Shown here piece by piece: positions 1 through 12,385 of a stretch of 64,000 bases of DNA. The stretch is from Spirodela intermedia. Taxonomy: Eukaryota > Streptophyta > Magnoliopsida > Alismatales > Araceae. The notes under the pieces are model-generated. The model was not told the DNA's origin and searched no databases. It saw nothing but the letters and a program-made list of their open reading frames with translations. The position numbers and the translations under genes are program-made. The DNA lies in contig LR746271.1 of NCBI GenBank assembly GCA_902729315.2, forward strand, positions 5,414,001-5,478,000, in the 5' to 3' direction. Within the stretch, counting starts at the first letter, position 1; the number at the start of each line of letters is the position of its first letter.

Positions 1-82
1 TCGGTCTCCGAGAAAGGGCGGGAAGGAAGCGGGAACTTGGCTGGCAGGAGCGGCAGGTCTGAGAGAGAGAGAGAGAGAGAAG

Positions 83-880
83 ATGGGCGCAGGCGGAGGA
101 CACAGTGCGGCAGTGGTGACGGCGCCGGAGGAGTCGAGGGAGGTGTGGCGTCGGAATATGGGGTTGGAGCTGCCCGGGATCCTGGAGGCGCTCGACTCGG
201 CCCCTACGCGGCGTTGGACACTGAGTTCCCCGGGTTCCTCCACCAGACCCGCGGTTGACGTCCCCCTGCGAGCGCTACCAAGAGGTCAGGCGCAATGTGG
301 ACAATCTTAAGCTCATCCAGCTGGGGTTCTCCTTCTTCGGCGACGGCGGGCGCCGCGCCGGACCTGGCAGATAAGCTTCCGCGACTTCGACGTTGCCTCT
401 CGTCGGATGCGCGATCGGAGGCCTCGGTGGAGCTGCTGAAGAGGAGCGGCATCGACTTGAGCAGGGCAAGAAGAGAGGGGGTCGACTGGGAGGTCCTCTC
501 CGAGTTACTGCGGCGATGCGATTGGGTGGGGCGGTGCAAGCCCCGGTGGGTGACGTTCCAGGGGCTTTACGAAGTGGCGTACCTGGTGAAGCTACTCACC
601 GTGGCGCGCCGTTGCCACCAACGATCCCCGGGTTCACCCAGTTGGGGTGGGCGACCCTCGGGAGGGTCATCGCCGTCAAGTACCTCACCAGGTTCTGCGG
701 AGGGTTCCACCTCGGCCTGGCCCGGCTCGCCGAGACTGTCGGGGTGAAGCTGGAGGGCGGCGCGGCGCACCAAGCCGGCGTCGACGCCCTACTCACGGCG
801 TCGGTCTTTGAGGTTCAAACGGAGCGAATATGCGGGGGCGCGAAGAAGAGCTGGAGGGCATCCTCCACGGCATCGAGTAG
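83..880 (+). pseudogene. CAF1: CAF1-type deadenylase (CCR4-NOT subunit) pseudogene with frameshifts
   Basis: CAF1 proteins are DEDD-family 3'-5' exonucleases that shorten mRNA poly(A) tails within the CCR4-NOT complex. The conserved blocks appear in order but hop between the three forward frames. REVWRRNMGLELPGIL (from about 137) is in frame 2, ALDTEFPG (about 212-235) in frame 1, ERYQEVRRNVDNLKLIQLGF (270-329) in frame 3, WQISFRDFDVASRRM (365 on) in frame 2, SVELLKRSGIDL to RWVTFQGLYEVAYLVKLLT (424-600) in frame 1, KYLTRFCGGFHLGLARLAE and HQAGVDALLT (about 675-800) in frame 3, and a terminal GILHGIE-stop (860-880) in another frame. At least five frame changes in about 800 bp mean it cannot encode the enzyme as read. 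There are no introns, as in many plant CAF1 genes. The Asp of the usual FHSGYDFGYL block is Glu here (LYEVAYL). The GC-rich segment ends abruptly against AT-rich DNA. Sequencing errors could account for some of the shifts. Confidence 0.85.
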
Positions 881-1029
881 GAAAGGATACTACCTCAGTC
901 CTCGGAGGAAATTGAGCAGGAGGAGGAGCTCTTCATTGAATCCAAGTATAGTAATTGATGCTCAAATATAGTTCTAGTGACCCCCTTCTCAGTTTTTTTT
1001 TTCTTCTAAAAACTAATCTGCGTGGAAAG

Positions 1030-1068
1030 TAAGAGAGAAACACGGAGAGAGAGAGAAAGAGAGAGAGA
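1030..1068. repeat. GA-rich microsatellite
   Basis: Imperfect (GA)n tract broken by AAA and CAC, just 3' of the CAF1 relic. A shorter perfect (GA) run lies at 62-81, inside the 5' flank of that relic. Confidence 0.85.
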
Positions 1069-1099
1069 TCTTCATATCTCCTCAGAATGAATACAGTTG

Positions 1100-1540
1100 A
1101 ACCCACCGGGGAAGGACCTTCCTAGGAGCCCAGAAGATTCATAGCTCCGATTAATGTCTCATTCTACCAACGGCGTCGGGAGAATGCATCAATCTTTTCA
1201 TCCAGTGCACCAAAATTAGGGTTCAAGACTTGGACTTTTACCAGGGGGAGCTGTACAACAGCTTCATAAGATCATGAGTTTGCCGAAAGCTGGAGCAAAT
1301 TACCCAAGAACCCAAGAACATTGTAATATATGCAAGGTATTGAATCCATAAAATTACCTCAAATCTGCAAGCTTTGGGGATTTGGCCAAAATGTTCAAAG
1401 AATCTTCAGCGACATTTTCCCTTTCCTCAGTGTTAGGGCAACCACAAGCTTTCTCTAGGCAGTCCACAGCTGATAAATACATATGATCAGGAAGCTCATT
1501 GAAAAAGTACCCTGGGCATCCATCACAGAGTTTTTTCCAT
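1100..1540 (-). pseudogene. NUP155: NUP155 (nuclear pore complex) gene fragment, two decayed exons
   Basis: On the minus strand 1539-1358 reads KKLCDGCPGYFFNELPDHMY, LSAVDCLEKACGCPNTEE, RENVAEDSLNILAKSPKLAD and L, ending at a plausible donor (AG|GTAATT, 1358/1357). After about 60 bp of non-matching sequence, 1275-1165 reads YEAVVQLPLVKVQVLNPNF followed by GALDEKIDAF. These match, in order, adjacent parts of the C-terminal alpha-solenoid of Nup155/Nup170, a structural nucleoporin, including its FYEAVV-LPL-KAQALDP segment. The block between them (TVCKRFEDLRF in intact genes) is scrambled, and the second exon runs into stops at about 1160. The rest of this roughly 1,450-residue protein is absent, so it is a remnant. 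Family assignment is from remembered motifs, not alignment. Confidence 0.65.
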
Positions 1541-2691
1541 TAATATCTTCTACTTTGCCCCTGTCCTTTGAGACTTTTCTATAGTTCTCCCAGTAGAAAT
1601 ATTTCTTCTACAAGTGCTTCAACATGAATAGCACTTAGTAACCCATAATCTATTAGTCTTCCACTATTTTTCTTTGATTTTGTCTTGTAGATCATATATC
1701 TAGGCCTTATCACTCCAATTTCTTTTTGGCCCTAACCTTCCAGATAGTTTAAGATATTATCAAACCCTAGTGTAACACAGCGACATTTTAATTAAAAAAA
1801 ACAATATTGTGTAGGATATTAAAATTCAATAATTTAAAGATTTAAATGACATTGACATTCTTCACATACTTCAAAATATGTGACTATGGGATCTGATTAA
1901 CGTCATTTTTAAAGAGTTATGCTGGAATCCATTACATATGTTCAACAATGACATGTCTTATCTCAGTGACTTTGGTTAGATGGATTTTCTCTCACAAAGT
2001 TCATTCCCAACAATATTAAATGTGGAATGCGAGCACTTTCTTATAAACTTATGTTTTGACCTTTTGACATTTACCTATTATGCTTAGAAACGAAAATAAA
2101 TTAAATGGTACCTATTTGGCTATGGGCTTGCTAGATTACTATCAATTGGAATTTAGTTTAAATATGATATCTACGAATTCTTTGATGATTTTTTTTTTTT
2201 TGATTGACTTTGTGTCGAATGGACTTATCCAATGACTAAAGCATGCCAATGTTAGCGATTAAAATCAAGCTAAAGCTATTTAAATTAATAGGTGACTTTA
2301 ACGTAGCTTGTGAAGTACAAATTTCAAGGCTATATATTATGTAAGTTGATGATGAAAGCAGTGTATATTATAATTTCTTGGCAAGCAATCAGAGGAACAT
2401 TTTTCTACTAAGAGTAAGACAGAAACTTATAATTCGATTAAAAATATTTAATCAGGCTTATTGGGCCGATGTCATAGGCTTGACTGGGCTACAAAAAAAG
2501 GCCCTACTGAAAGCAGCCCAATTTTATATACACATGCACAGTTATTACGACCAAGAAATCGTTGAATTCATCTCTGTGGAGTCCGAAATTTAAATAATAA
2601 AAGTAGAAAAAAAAATCTTCCTAGACCCAGCTCAGGAGTCCATTAGATTGGACGGCTAAGATTCTCTGATTCAGGTTCCTCGTAGCATCCA
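1541..2691. other. AT-rich intergenic stretch, 3' flank of the RPC31 gene
   Basis: No coding structure recognised. It should contain the 3' UTR and poly(A) site of the minus-strand RPC31 gene (stop codon at 2694-2692). The 71-codon open frame at 2378-2593 has no recognisable motif and is probably incidental. Confidence 0.4.
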
Positions 2692-5600
2692 TCACTCGTA
2701 CGCATCCTCATCTGGAAATAATGGATTACAAATCAGGCAGCATCATCCCCCACGGGTCCAGTGGAAGCTTTATATATAATTAATTTATATAATTTGGGCA
2801 ATTAAAAAAAATACAATAAATCATTGGATGACTTACACTCTTCTTCCTCCATGTTGAGATCATCCTCGTCATCATCAAAGTCAATGTTCTGCAGACAATC
2901 CCAAAAGGTCAAAGTTCTTTCCCAAATGCATATACAGGAAAAAAAATATGTTCATATTGAAAAAATATCTTATAACTTATAGCATATGGAAGAAAGAAAA
3001 TGAGATATCATGTCTCATTAAAACAGGTATATTTATAAAAAAATATTTTATCAGATAAAATTTATACGCTCTAGTGCAGAGAATTACCGCATTTGAAAAA
3101 TAAATATAATCTGCAGATATATATGCAAAGACATGCCCAGCAGATGGAAATGAGCATTTCAAATGAGTGTTGGACTGGTGGAAATGAAATTATTCATATC
3201 TATCTCACTAAGTAGATGTGTATTTTTAACGTCTCATTTTACTAAAAATAGTAATTAATGGATATATCAAACCAGAAGGTTTCTATTTCCATGGAGATTA
3301 TTCATGCCCATCTTACTATGAACAATGGTGTGATTATTATTTTGCCGAAGATATGAACTGTGCAGCAATAAAATAAAATCGTCGGTGAAACTCTGCAGAC
3401 CTGATTGTAATCATCCTCTTCACTGCTTTCTTCATCTACCTCTTCCAGCTGCTCCTCCTCTTCCTCATCGCTGTCCCCTTTTTTCTCCTTCTCCCCTTTC
3501 TCATCTTCCTGAAATTGGAGGAATTACATGCATTCAGGAGACACGGTCCTTGGTTTCTCGTCGACAAGAACAGTTTATTGATAAAATAAATTACACTTCC
3601 ATATGAATACAAGTTAGAAATTAGCATCCTTAGCATCCAAACCATCCAAAATTGTAGATATAATCACCCCTTTCTCTTAATCGATCTGGTGCAGTTATGA
3701 AGGAAGAACATGAACGGCCGGGCTAGAATAAGAGGCCCAGAAGAAAAAAGAAAAAGAAGCTATTTTTAGTTAAGAGAGGAAACATCCAAAATATCACCTG
3801 GTTATTCTCTTCGAGCCTTTCCAGTTTTTCAAACAATTTCTCATCTGTGGGAGAAACATGGAACAATGAATAAACCAGAAGAAACAACTGCACAGAAACA
3901 TACACTAAAGCCTGGAATAAATATTAACTTAGAATCATATTGAACAATCAAAAGATGCAGTAGAGGATCAATAATAGTTGACAATGATTTTGCGCAGAGT
4001 GCATCTAGATTAAAACAACAACTTTAAATGACGGCATTAATGAATCTTACCTGATTTCTTGGTCTCTAAATGACCTCGTAGAAAGAGAAAAATAAGAAAT
4101 TTCATTTCATTCCTTTTCTTTTCTACAGGTTTTTATTAATTAATCTGACATACATATAGTCTGAGATCTCTACCCGAGGAATTTACTAAAGCACAGTGGA
4201 TGGGAGTTGGAAATCAACTAAAGGCAAAACAACATGAAAAAAATCTAACCAAGGGACAATCATTGTGATGTTGGACAAGCCCTCAATGCGATTGTTGTTG
4301 ACGTGAAGTCATGCACCATTAAGAAGAAATTCATAACACAAACCCGCATCCACAAGCATCTCCATCAAAAGAACAAACGCTGATTTAATTTTAAGTTGAT
4401 TAAATTTCACTTTTCACTTCATTTGATTTTATGATCTTTGTTCATCTGCCAAATTCCATGAATACAATGCAATTCTTGTTCCCTTTTTCCGAACACTAGT
4501 GAAAAAAAAGCATTAGAAAGGTTAAACCAGGCTGGTATGACTCTACATAGTAGATATACAGGAGGCTCTTGAACCTTTCTGTCGTGAGCCACAACATGTA
4601 GGGGTTAACTCATTTTGACAATATTTATCGGAAGAAAGTTGTGGGCCCCATTTACTGTTTAAAGAAAATAGATATAAACATTGTAGGTTTCAGCACTTTA
4701 GACTTTCAACCCTGATCTAATTAAAGTATCAATAATTCATCGAGATAGACCAAGCGAATTTCCAAATAAAACGCATACTCATGAGTGACAAAAGAACTTC
4801 AAAATTCGAGCATACTTTAGCCGATAATTTTTTGCTTCTGAATGGGCACGAGTCTTATGACACAAATAAACAGTATTATCTATTTATATGCCCCCATCGT
4901 ATGAAAATTACTGGATAAAGAGCACAGTGAGAATCATCCTAGACATCTGGATTAGGTGATGATAAAAATGGTAACACAATGTATAAGCTTTTTTCCAGAC
5001 TTTTGATTAATTGGCATGATAACATTAGTGTCAAATTCATTTGTCCAGACAACCGACTTTTCACAAAAAGAAAAATGGAAAACTCGACGAGAATGAAGAA
5101 CTTGCAGATTTTGATCCCAGATTCAAGTAAGAGCATATCCAAGAAAAGACCTACCCCAGAGATCAAAGAAACTCAGATTATATTGTTCACTTATTTCCCT
5201 TAGTCATTTATTAAACGAATTTAGGAGAAAGGAAACTATTCATAACATTAAAGAGATTATAATGAGAAAGAAAGTGAGTTTTGATTGAACCTGAATCTCC
5301 ATCCCACCGTAATTTCTTCTTATCTCGTTGAATTCTTTTTGACCCTAAAATCCCAAATATAAGGAGCAGAACGTGGAATTAGAATCAGAAGTAAGCAACA
5401 CTATCTAATTTAAAGTCATTAGCCAACTAAAGCCCACCAATCAGGATAAGATCACAAACCTTGAATCAGTTCAGTGGGAAAATTAGAAGGAAGTAACTTC
5501 AAGTAAGACTCAAGAGCTTCCCGTTTCATCTGGTTTTTTTGCTTCCCCCTGTCAGAATATCGTTCTATATCTGCACCTTGTGGATTTTCTAATCCCACAA

Positions 5601-7930
5601 CCAAAACGATAAAGGGAATCAGATAACGAGACTGTAGATATGTGGACAAAACTAGTCATCAAATATAATTAAACTGGAAAACAACATGATATTAGCATTC
5701 GAATTAAATATATTATACTAAATTAAAAGAAGAAAAATACCAAAGTTAGGATGAAGTACAAATTCTTGAGAAAAACTACAAGCAAAGATGGTGTGTACCT
5801 ATTCAATGAATTAGCAACGAATCGAGTATCCTGTTAGACATTTGGAAGTATAGTTTAACAACTTTTATTATATGGTTACAAAGAATAGATTGGAACTAAA
5901 GAGAGCTTAAGGTGGTGAACTTCAACATGAAACAATCCTAATCTATTCACTTATTATCTTCTATAACTACAATGGTCAAATAATTCATATGAGCTCATAA
6001 ACAAGGATCGATTAATGATCTAAAACTTACTTAATTTTTTACCAGACTCCTCCAGATGATAGCATGAACCTTTCCAAAAGTTTTCCAACTTCAATTTATA
6101 ATTGATAAGTCGATAGTAGTCCTTCTGTACACTAGTGACATATGATATGTTTGGTAGGTTTCCAATTTCCTGTAAATGCATAAAAAAGAACAAAGAATGG
6201 AGTTCTCAATATATTACATTAATTTTTTTATTCTAAATAAAATAGTAAAAAGAAAAAATAATTTAAGCGAGATGGAGAAGGTGATCTCCTGGAAAAGCAG
6301 CATGCAAACTATATTAATGAACCACACATGAACATTAAGAAAAAATGTTTAACCATAAAAATCATGTGAGCTAAGAAGTGTATGGTCAATAATGACATGA
6401 GTCTCTAGCAAAAAAGCTCCTCTGTATAGTGATCAGAGGTAGAGAAACAAAACCAAATTATGTCTAGTAGGAGCTTCCCAATAAATTCCTGCACGCATAA
6501 AAGTCACAATGATTAAGATTCACTAGTACTATTTTCTAAATTTTATAGTAGTTTCTCAAAAATCTTGAGGCAAACAAGGCAACGGCTGATCAGGAACAAC
6601 AATTTTAAATTTTGTCCTCATGTATAACAATAATTTGACTTTTTCTTTGAATCTTTGTCATGTTGTTCTCCAGAGGACAAAGAGTGAATAGTGGAAGGTC
6701 TGATGCTCATAGAAATAGTCCTCAAAGGGCAAGCCACAATGTTCAAATTAATTATGAAAAATTTACTGTGGGGAATATATTCAACCTTACCATCAGAGCT
6801 AGTCTCCCACGATTAACCTGTGGACTACACTGTGCTTTTGCAAAAATGGGAATGCAACCAAAAGAAAATAATGGGTGACACTGAAGTGAAGATTTTTAAG
6901 CAACGTATGAAGTATCTTGTGGTTCCATACAACAGATAGGGGATCCAATGTAGAGGCTGTTACCAGTGAAGATGAATCGGGCACCCAAGTCCTGCTATAC
7001 CAACCTAAGAGTGGGAAAGAGGGCAAGTGCTGTTGATGCATGCAAGCATTCCAACACATTGGGAGCAAAAAAGATAAAGGTGGTCATAGGGGAATGGAAT
7101 GAAAAATGGCCAGGAGAGATGAAGTGCAACGAAGGAGACATCCGCAATTGGGGAATTTTTTAATGGCCGAGAAGAAACTCCAGTCTTAAATGAATGTAAC
7201 AACACATTTCAAGCTTCGACTTGAGTAGCCTTCTTCTGTCCAGCACGTTGGATGTGCCTCTGTAGAAAATGGACGACGGGATAACAAGCACTGTCCTAGT
7301 GGATGATTGACAGAAGAACAGAGACTGGAAATTAGGAGATGCACACCGCAGTTTTTCAATCCTCAGGGAGTTTAAGAAACATCATCATGAAATGACTTGG
7401 AATAAAGAAAGAAAAACTCGTAGTAAGTGGGGGGGCCAAGAAAACTTCAACTATATGTTCAAATATTTTTCGGATAAATAATTAACCCGAGTAGAACATT
7501 AACCTAAGATAATTAACTGAGCCAATGTAGAGGCAAGAACATGAAATCATGCCTTAAACTCGATGAAACAGTACATTAGTGAGGCACTAGTTCAAAATGT
7601 TCTTACAAATTTCCTCCAATTTTTCATTGGATTAAGCATATGAAAATTTAATTAAGAAAATACATCGAAATTTCATCAAGCAGTATGCTGAGAAATCTCT
7701 AGTTCTGTGGACATCAGGATCTCAAAGCATTCTTGTGAATCCAACGTGTAGTCATTTACTGTGTGAAAAAAATAAAAATTGACAATATGATCTAGTGTTT
7801 ATAGGAACCACTAATCTAAGCACCAACTCACTGGGAAAAGAACGTAAGGCTCGTGCTTGGCAAAACGATGTTCAAACTGAGAGCCAAAACCGCGCCCTCT
7901 GCTCCCACGTCCTCTTCCCCTCATTGCCAT
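2692..7930 (-). CDS. RPC31: DNA-directed RNA polymerase III subunit RPC31/RPC7-like, 8 coding exons, 215 aa
   Basis: Subunit of the RPC82-RPC34-RPC31 subcomplex that RNA polymerase III uses in transcription initiation at tRNA, 5S and other small RNA genes in the nucleus. Exons (minus strand): 7930-7832, 6169-6031, 5588-5460, 5344-5291, 3844-3798, 3508-3401, 2888-2837, 2711-2692. All introns are GT-AG. Exon lengths (99, 139, 129, 54, 47, 108, 52, 20) total 648 nt, an in-phase 215 codons plus TGA. The N-terminus is Arg/Gly-rich (MAMRGRGRGSRGRGFG), followed by the family signature KHEPYVLFPEIGNLP (residues 25-39), KLENFWKSSCYHLEE (about 62-76), ADIERYSDRGK, NFPTELIQGSKR and DEKLFEKLERLEE. The C-terminal 60 residues are the typical Glu/Asp tail (EEEEEQLEEVDEESSEEDD, then NIDFDDDEDDLNMEEEE). 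Length and acidic tail fit plant homologues. The ATG lies directly after a TTTTCAG acceptor, suggesting a leader intron. No breaks are seen, so the gene is probably functional. Confidence 0.92.
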
Positions 7931-8430
7931 CTGAAAAGAACAAGAAACGAAAAGGCCCACAGAGTGAGCTCCCGAATAATTCCTTCCTTAACGTAGATAA
8001 GCAAAAAATGGGACACATTCAAGAACTCAAAGGGGGCTGCCCCGAAACCTATATAAACAAAGGGGGCTGCAGGTGGACTCACCTCTTTTTCCCCTCTTTC
8101 GTCGTTAGACGGTAGGAGGGAGGGTGGCGGACGGCGGTTTCAAACACCGGAAGGCAGTACTAAGCGCCGGAGCCGGAGGCGATCCCGGAAGGAGAGGAGG
8201 TGGTGAAAGACGGCAGCGGAGGAGACGGCGCCGGAAGGCGGGGTCGGAAGCGGGAGGAGTCGGAGGATGAAGGGGAACCGCGCGGGAACGGACCTAGGGC
8301 TCGGCCTCACCGGTTCCGTTTGGAACGGAAACCGTATTGGGCTTTTGGGCCTTAGGAGGGTGGGACTGGCCAATTGGGCCGAATATGGGCGGTTCGGGCT
8401 CACCGCGCCGGTTCAGCGGGGGAGGGAGCT
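7931..8430 (-). promoter_or_regulatory. Probable non-coding first exon, leader intron and promoter of RPC31
   Basis: The RPC31 start codon is immediately preceded by a pyrimidine-rich TTCTTTTCAG acceptor (7940-7931). Upstream on the minus strand is a consensus donor GAG|GTGAGT (exon end 8083, GT at 8082-8081), which defines a candidate leader intron of 152 bp, 8082-7931. Upstream of the donor, roughly 8084-8430 is GC-rich with many CGG/CCG triplets, as expected of a plant 5' UTR/core promoter, and contrasts with the AT-rich DNA beyond 8500. No TATA box was identified. The open frame on the + strand at 8267-8506 is best read as a by-product of this composition. Confidence 0.55.
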
Positions 8431-9770
8431 GCGCCTGCTGATGTTGAGTTATTTCAGAAATTATGCGACTGGAGGGTTCAATCAAGAAAGAACGAGGAAA
8501 CTCTGACCTTGATTGAATGTGCTACACCGGAAGAGAAAGGGTTCGATTGAGGAGTGTGCTTATGTGATGAACTACTCTTGTCAACTTTGAAAGGTGATCC
8601 ATATATCATAGGCCACAAAATGGATAGAGTGCATTAGAGTTTATTTCAGAAATTATAGATGAATTTATTTGATTTATCAATTATTATGTTAGTATTGAAC
8701 ATAATAAGATATCAAATAACTTTCATGTCTCAAATTTTAGTACATATATTTTCTTTTTGGATAAATTAATTGACACAACATCCTACTAAGCTAGGCTCTC
8801 TCGTGGAAATTGATTATTTTTGGATATTAAGATAGTTGCTTATGTAGGCACTAATTAACCCAAAATATTGTTTAGTATTTGACAGAATTACATATCATTT
8901 TGATAATAAATATGTGACAATTATTTAGTTTTTGATGTGAATAATAACTTTGCTCCATAGAAAACTTACTACTTGACAGAAATTTATCATCAATATTTAT
9001 TGATCACAAGAAGATATCATTTAAAATTCATATTAGCAACTAGATACATTATTAATATTATAAATAATACTTTGTCACGAGAAGTAATATTATTTGAAAT
9101 CAAGTTTATGTAAATTTTTATATTGTTCTTTATATAGTTTTAAGTTTTGCTTCAATTATTTTTGTGAACATTAACTTAATTATTATGATTAATGGTACAA
9201 ATTTTAAAGTATAGAATGAGATTATTATGATTGTCCTTGGTGTTATAAATATGAACCTTGCGCTAAGGATAGATTGACCTGTAGATTTTGAGGACAATAT
9301 AGATGGATTCATCAAATCACGAGTCTCATGATTATAAAGCATGCTATTTTAGATGCCTTTAGAGAAAATTTTTCTAAATAAATCATGATAGAAAGAGATT
9401 GATTTCTCGAATTAGTGAAAATATTTATAAAAAATAATGATTTTGAAACAAGTATGATCTTAATAAATCTAATCTCTATGAAGTATAATGGCAAATTAAA
9501 TGTGAGATATTATTGATAATGCTTAATTTTTATAGGTCAATAAAAGAAAAATGATAATAATCACATTAATTAATGTCAAACGTAATAAAATTGAATGAAA
9601 ACTACTAAATAGATTTTAAGACATATTACACCAAAGTTATTTCATTTATTAACATATACCTTGAGGAATTTTTTAATTGATAAGGAAGAGTAGAGGAAAA
9701 AATAAGAAGTACAAAGATTATAATTTCCCTCGATTTATTTGAATTTATAGAGAAATATGTGGCTTGCTAG
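8431..9770. other. AT-rich intergenic DNA, nothing recognised
   Basis: Strongly AT-rich with stops in all frames. No gene, LTR end or tandem repeat was recognised. Confidence 0.4.
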
Positions 9771-9779
9771 TGGGCTGAT

Positions 9780-10260
9780 TATTTCAAACCTGATATCTGG
9801 CCCCATACTTGGCCCATTATGATTGGAGGAGGGGGGGGGGGGGGGTTAAGGGAGAAGGAGATGGAGAAAAGGGGAGACCTTGATGGAGAGAGAACCAGGG
9901 CATGATGATGGTGGCAATGGTGTGCCTCCCTCCATCTGACTAGTGGAGGCTAGCATGGTGGATGATGGCATAGACGTCAGTGGCAGTAGTATTGAGCTCC
10001 ACTCCTGTGATAGGTGGAGGTAAGCACAGCTGCAATGCTAAAGACAGCACAGTAGCACAGTAGCACAGCAGTGATGGTGGCTGTTATGGTGGACGGAGCT
10101 TATTTCCCACGTGTGAAGCATGGCAATGGCTGGATTCCCCACTTCTAGTGACCAAGATCCACTCCTGCCTTAGAGGGGGTTGAAGGAGCATCAAAGTAGG
10201 GGGATCCATAGGCTGAACTTGTTTTCAGTTTATTTGTGTGTTGGCTTCCTAGGTTTAGTT
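9780..10260 (+). repeat. Dispersed repeat D, copy 1
   Basis: A GC-richer block containing a G-run (about 9829-9846) and a GAGCTCC-ACTCCTG-GATAGGTGGAGGTAAGCACAG string near 9995-10030. The same ordered motifs (GAGCTCCCCTCCTGAG, AAGGTGGAGGTGGAGCCAAG, CACAGTGGC) occur at about 22939-22990. The two copies share context: both precede retroelement-like sequence and, further on, repeat E. Probably leader or LTR DNA of one retrotransposon family (inference). Confidence 0.5.
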
Positions 10261-11219
10261 GTGTGAATGACAAGCATGGAACAAAACAAGACTATCGAAC
10301 ATGTGGATTTAATTCTCTAGTTTGCTTTATGCATAGATTTAGCTTCAGCATCTTCGTTTTCTTGTCCTTGGTTGATAGACAAGGACCATCTTATTTTAAT
10401 CATATTTGAATTTATTTTCTTACTATAGAAATGATGTCTTATATTTTGATTCAAACTCTGAACACCGTTTAAATGATCCCCTACTCTTCTTTCCCCATTC
10501 ATTAAGCAGTTGATTGTTGCTATCTTCTTGGATGAAGAGATGTGACAATAATAGCTAAGAATCTCTTGTATAAGGACAAAATCTCTTGCAGCTCTTTTCA
10601 TTCTCTTTAACTTGAGCTCACCTGAATTTTAAAGCTAAATCCATATTCTAATTTTCTTATTAATATTAAAATTTGGCATCTTTAATTCAATGACTAAAAG
10701 ATCATCAAATTTTTATGTCATTGTTGAGGATGATTATTCTCAATACAATGTTAATTTCTTTGTTCTTTGACTTGGTTAAGTACTAATTTTTGATTTCATT
10801 CTTCTTCTCTTTAGGTATTAAAGAAACAAAACTTGACCAAGCTTGATGTGGGAGGACCCAAGAGAGACATGGAAAATTTGAGGATTTAGAGAAACGACTT
10901 GGGCAACTCATTGGAAACTCATCCTTTTAGCTTACTTTCTGCTTTGAACTTATTTTCTAGAGATTAATGCTTGCTCATCTTACGAAAAATAATATTCCAT
11001 TTTTTTTATTTTCTTTCTTTAGTTCTTAAAAGTTCTTCTCTTCCCTTTATTTACACAATTTTCTCATTTGATATAAAAAAATTAGTACTTTCTCATCATC
11101 AAAAGAAATAAATAAAAAAACTAGAAGAAAAACTTACTTCTTGAGTATGCATATCAGAAAATCATTGAACTCAGCATTATTGGAGCTAGGTTTAAAAATT
11201 GAAAGATCATTTTTCTCTA

Positions 11220-12060
11220 GGCATAGTTAATAAAGATATGGAATCAATGTATGATTATTTTATTCAAGAACCTCCATCTTATTGCAGCTTCCCAAAGATG
11301 TTAAAGTTGATAATGATATCATACCAATACTCCCATTTTTAATAAAAGTATGAATGAAAATCCATATGAGCATGTTGAAATTTTCTTGAGAATATGTTAT
11401 ACTGCAAGTTTCCAAAATCTTTCAGAGGGTACTCTTAAATTGCTTCTGCTTCCATTTTCATTGAAATATATAGCTAAATAGTGGTAATATATCATAGAGG
11501 AAAAGATTAGAACATGGTCAGAAATGTCACAAATATTCCTCAATATATTTTATCCTAGAGTGAGAAACATGAAGATGAGAAACCAAATCCTTAGATGTAA
11601 TCAAAATCTTGGAGAATCACTTCATGAATCATGAGGAAGAATGAAAGAATTATTAAGAAAGTGTCCACATCATGAGATACCAACATGGGAGATCGTATGA
11701 ATTTTTTATGATGGATTAACAGAAAAATATAGCCAAATGGTTGATATCTCAAGGGGAGTAATTTTCATAAACAAAACAGTGATCTTAGTGAAAATTCTTT
11801 GCACTATGCTTCATTGTCATAATATGAGAGAAACAATGAACCTTCTAAGTGGGTTGGAATTTATAAAATACCAAGATATGAAGACAAGGAGCTAGGAGCC
11901 TAAGTGAACGAAATTCATAAGAAACAAGATAACTTGGCAAATATAGAAAAGATAACTGAAAAATTTAGTCAGCTCCTAGCCAAAATTAATAGGACAAAAC
12001 AAGAATCATTTTATCCTCTGAAAACTAGGCAATATGCTCCATTTACGCACTATTGACCAT
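11220..12060 (+). pseudogene. Decayed Ty3/gypsy-type gag fragment
   Basis: Retrotransposon gag proteins form the capsid of intracellular virus-like particles. The forward frames, broken by stops and shifts, retain the order typical of the plant retrotransposon gag domain. NENPYEHVEIFLRICYTASF is followed by LKLLLLPFSLKYIAK, then a RTWSEMSQIFLNIFYP segment, then GRMKELLRKCPHHEIPTWE and IFYDGLTEKYSQMVDIS (to about 11755). The LLRKCPHH-IP-W and FYDGL strings are characteristic of Athila/Tat-like plant elements. No protease, RT or integrase follows before repeat E1, so the element is heavily deleted. The stretch 10260-11220 upstream is probably its leader but shows no motif. Confidence 0.75.
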
Positions 12061-12385
12061 TTATGAAGGAACAAGTGAAACTTGTCCAAAGGTACTCCAA
12101 ACTGAACTCTAATCCATTATGACTTGTTCTTCTAATATATCTTCTTGCTCCAGGTTTTTGAGAGCCATATGACAACCCTTGAAAATTCTTCTATTGGTTT
12201 CTAAACATGATCAAGTAAAGTCTGATTTATTAAAAGAGAAAGTATCATACTAAGTGGTTTTTATGAATCACCTGACCCTTTAAGCTCCTTTTATCGGGTG
12301 AATTTAGATCTATCCAAAATTAGCTTTCACTTTTTTTAAAATCCTTGTGAATTTTGGCCAAACAGTCTAATTCTCATCCATTACA

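Noticed and set aside
8140-8506. Open frames on both strands in the GC-rich block upstream of RPC31
   Set aside because: Low-complexity composition, no family resemblance, and the block is better explained as the 5' exon/promoter of RPC31.
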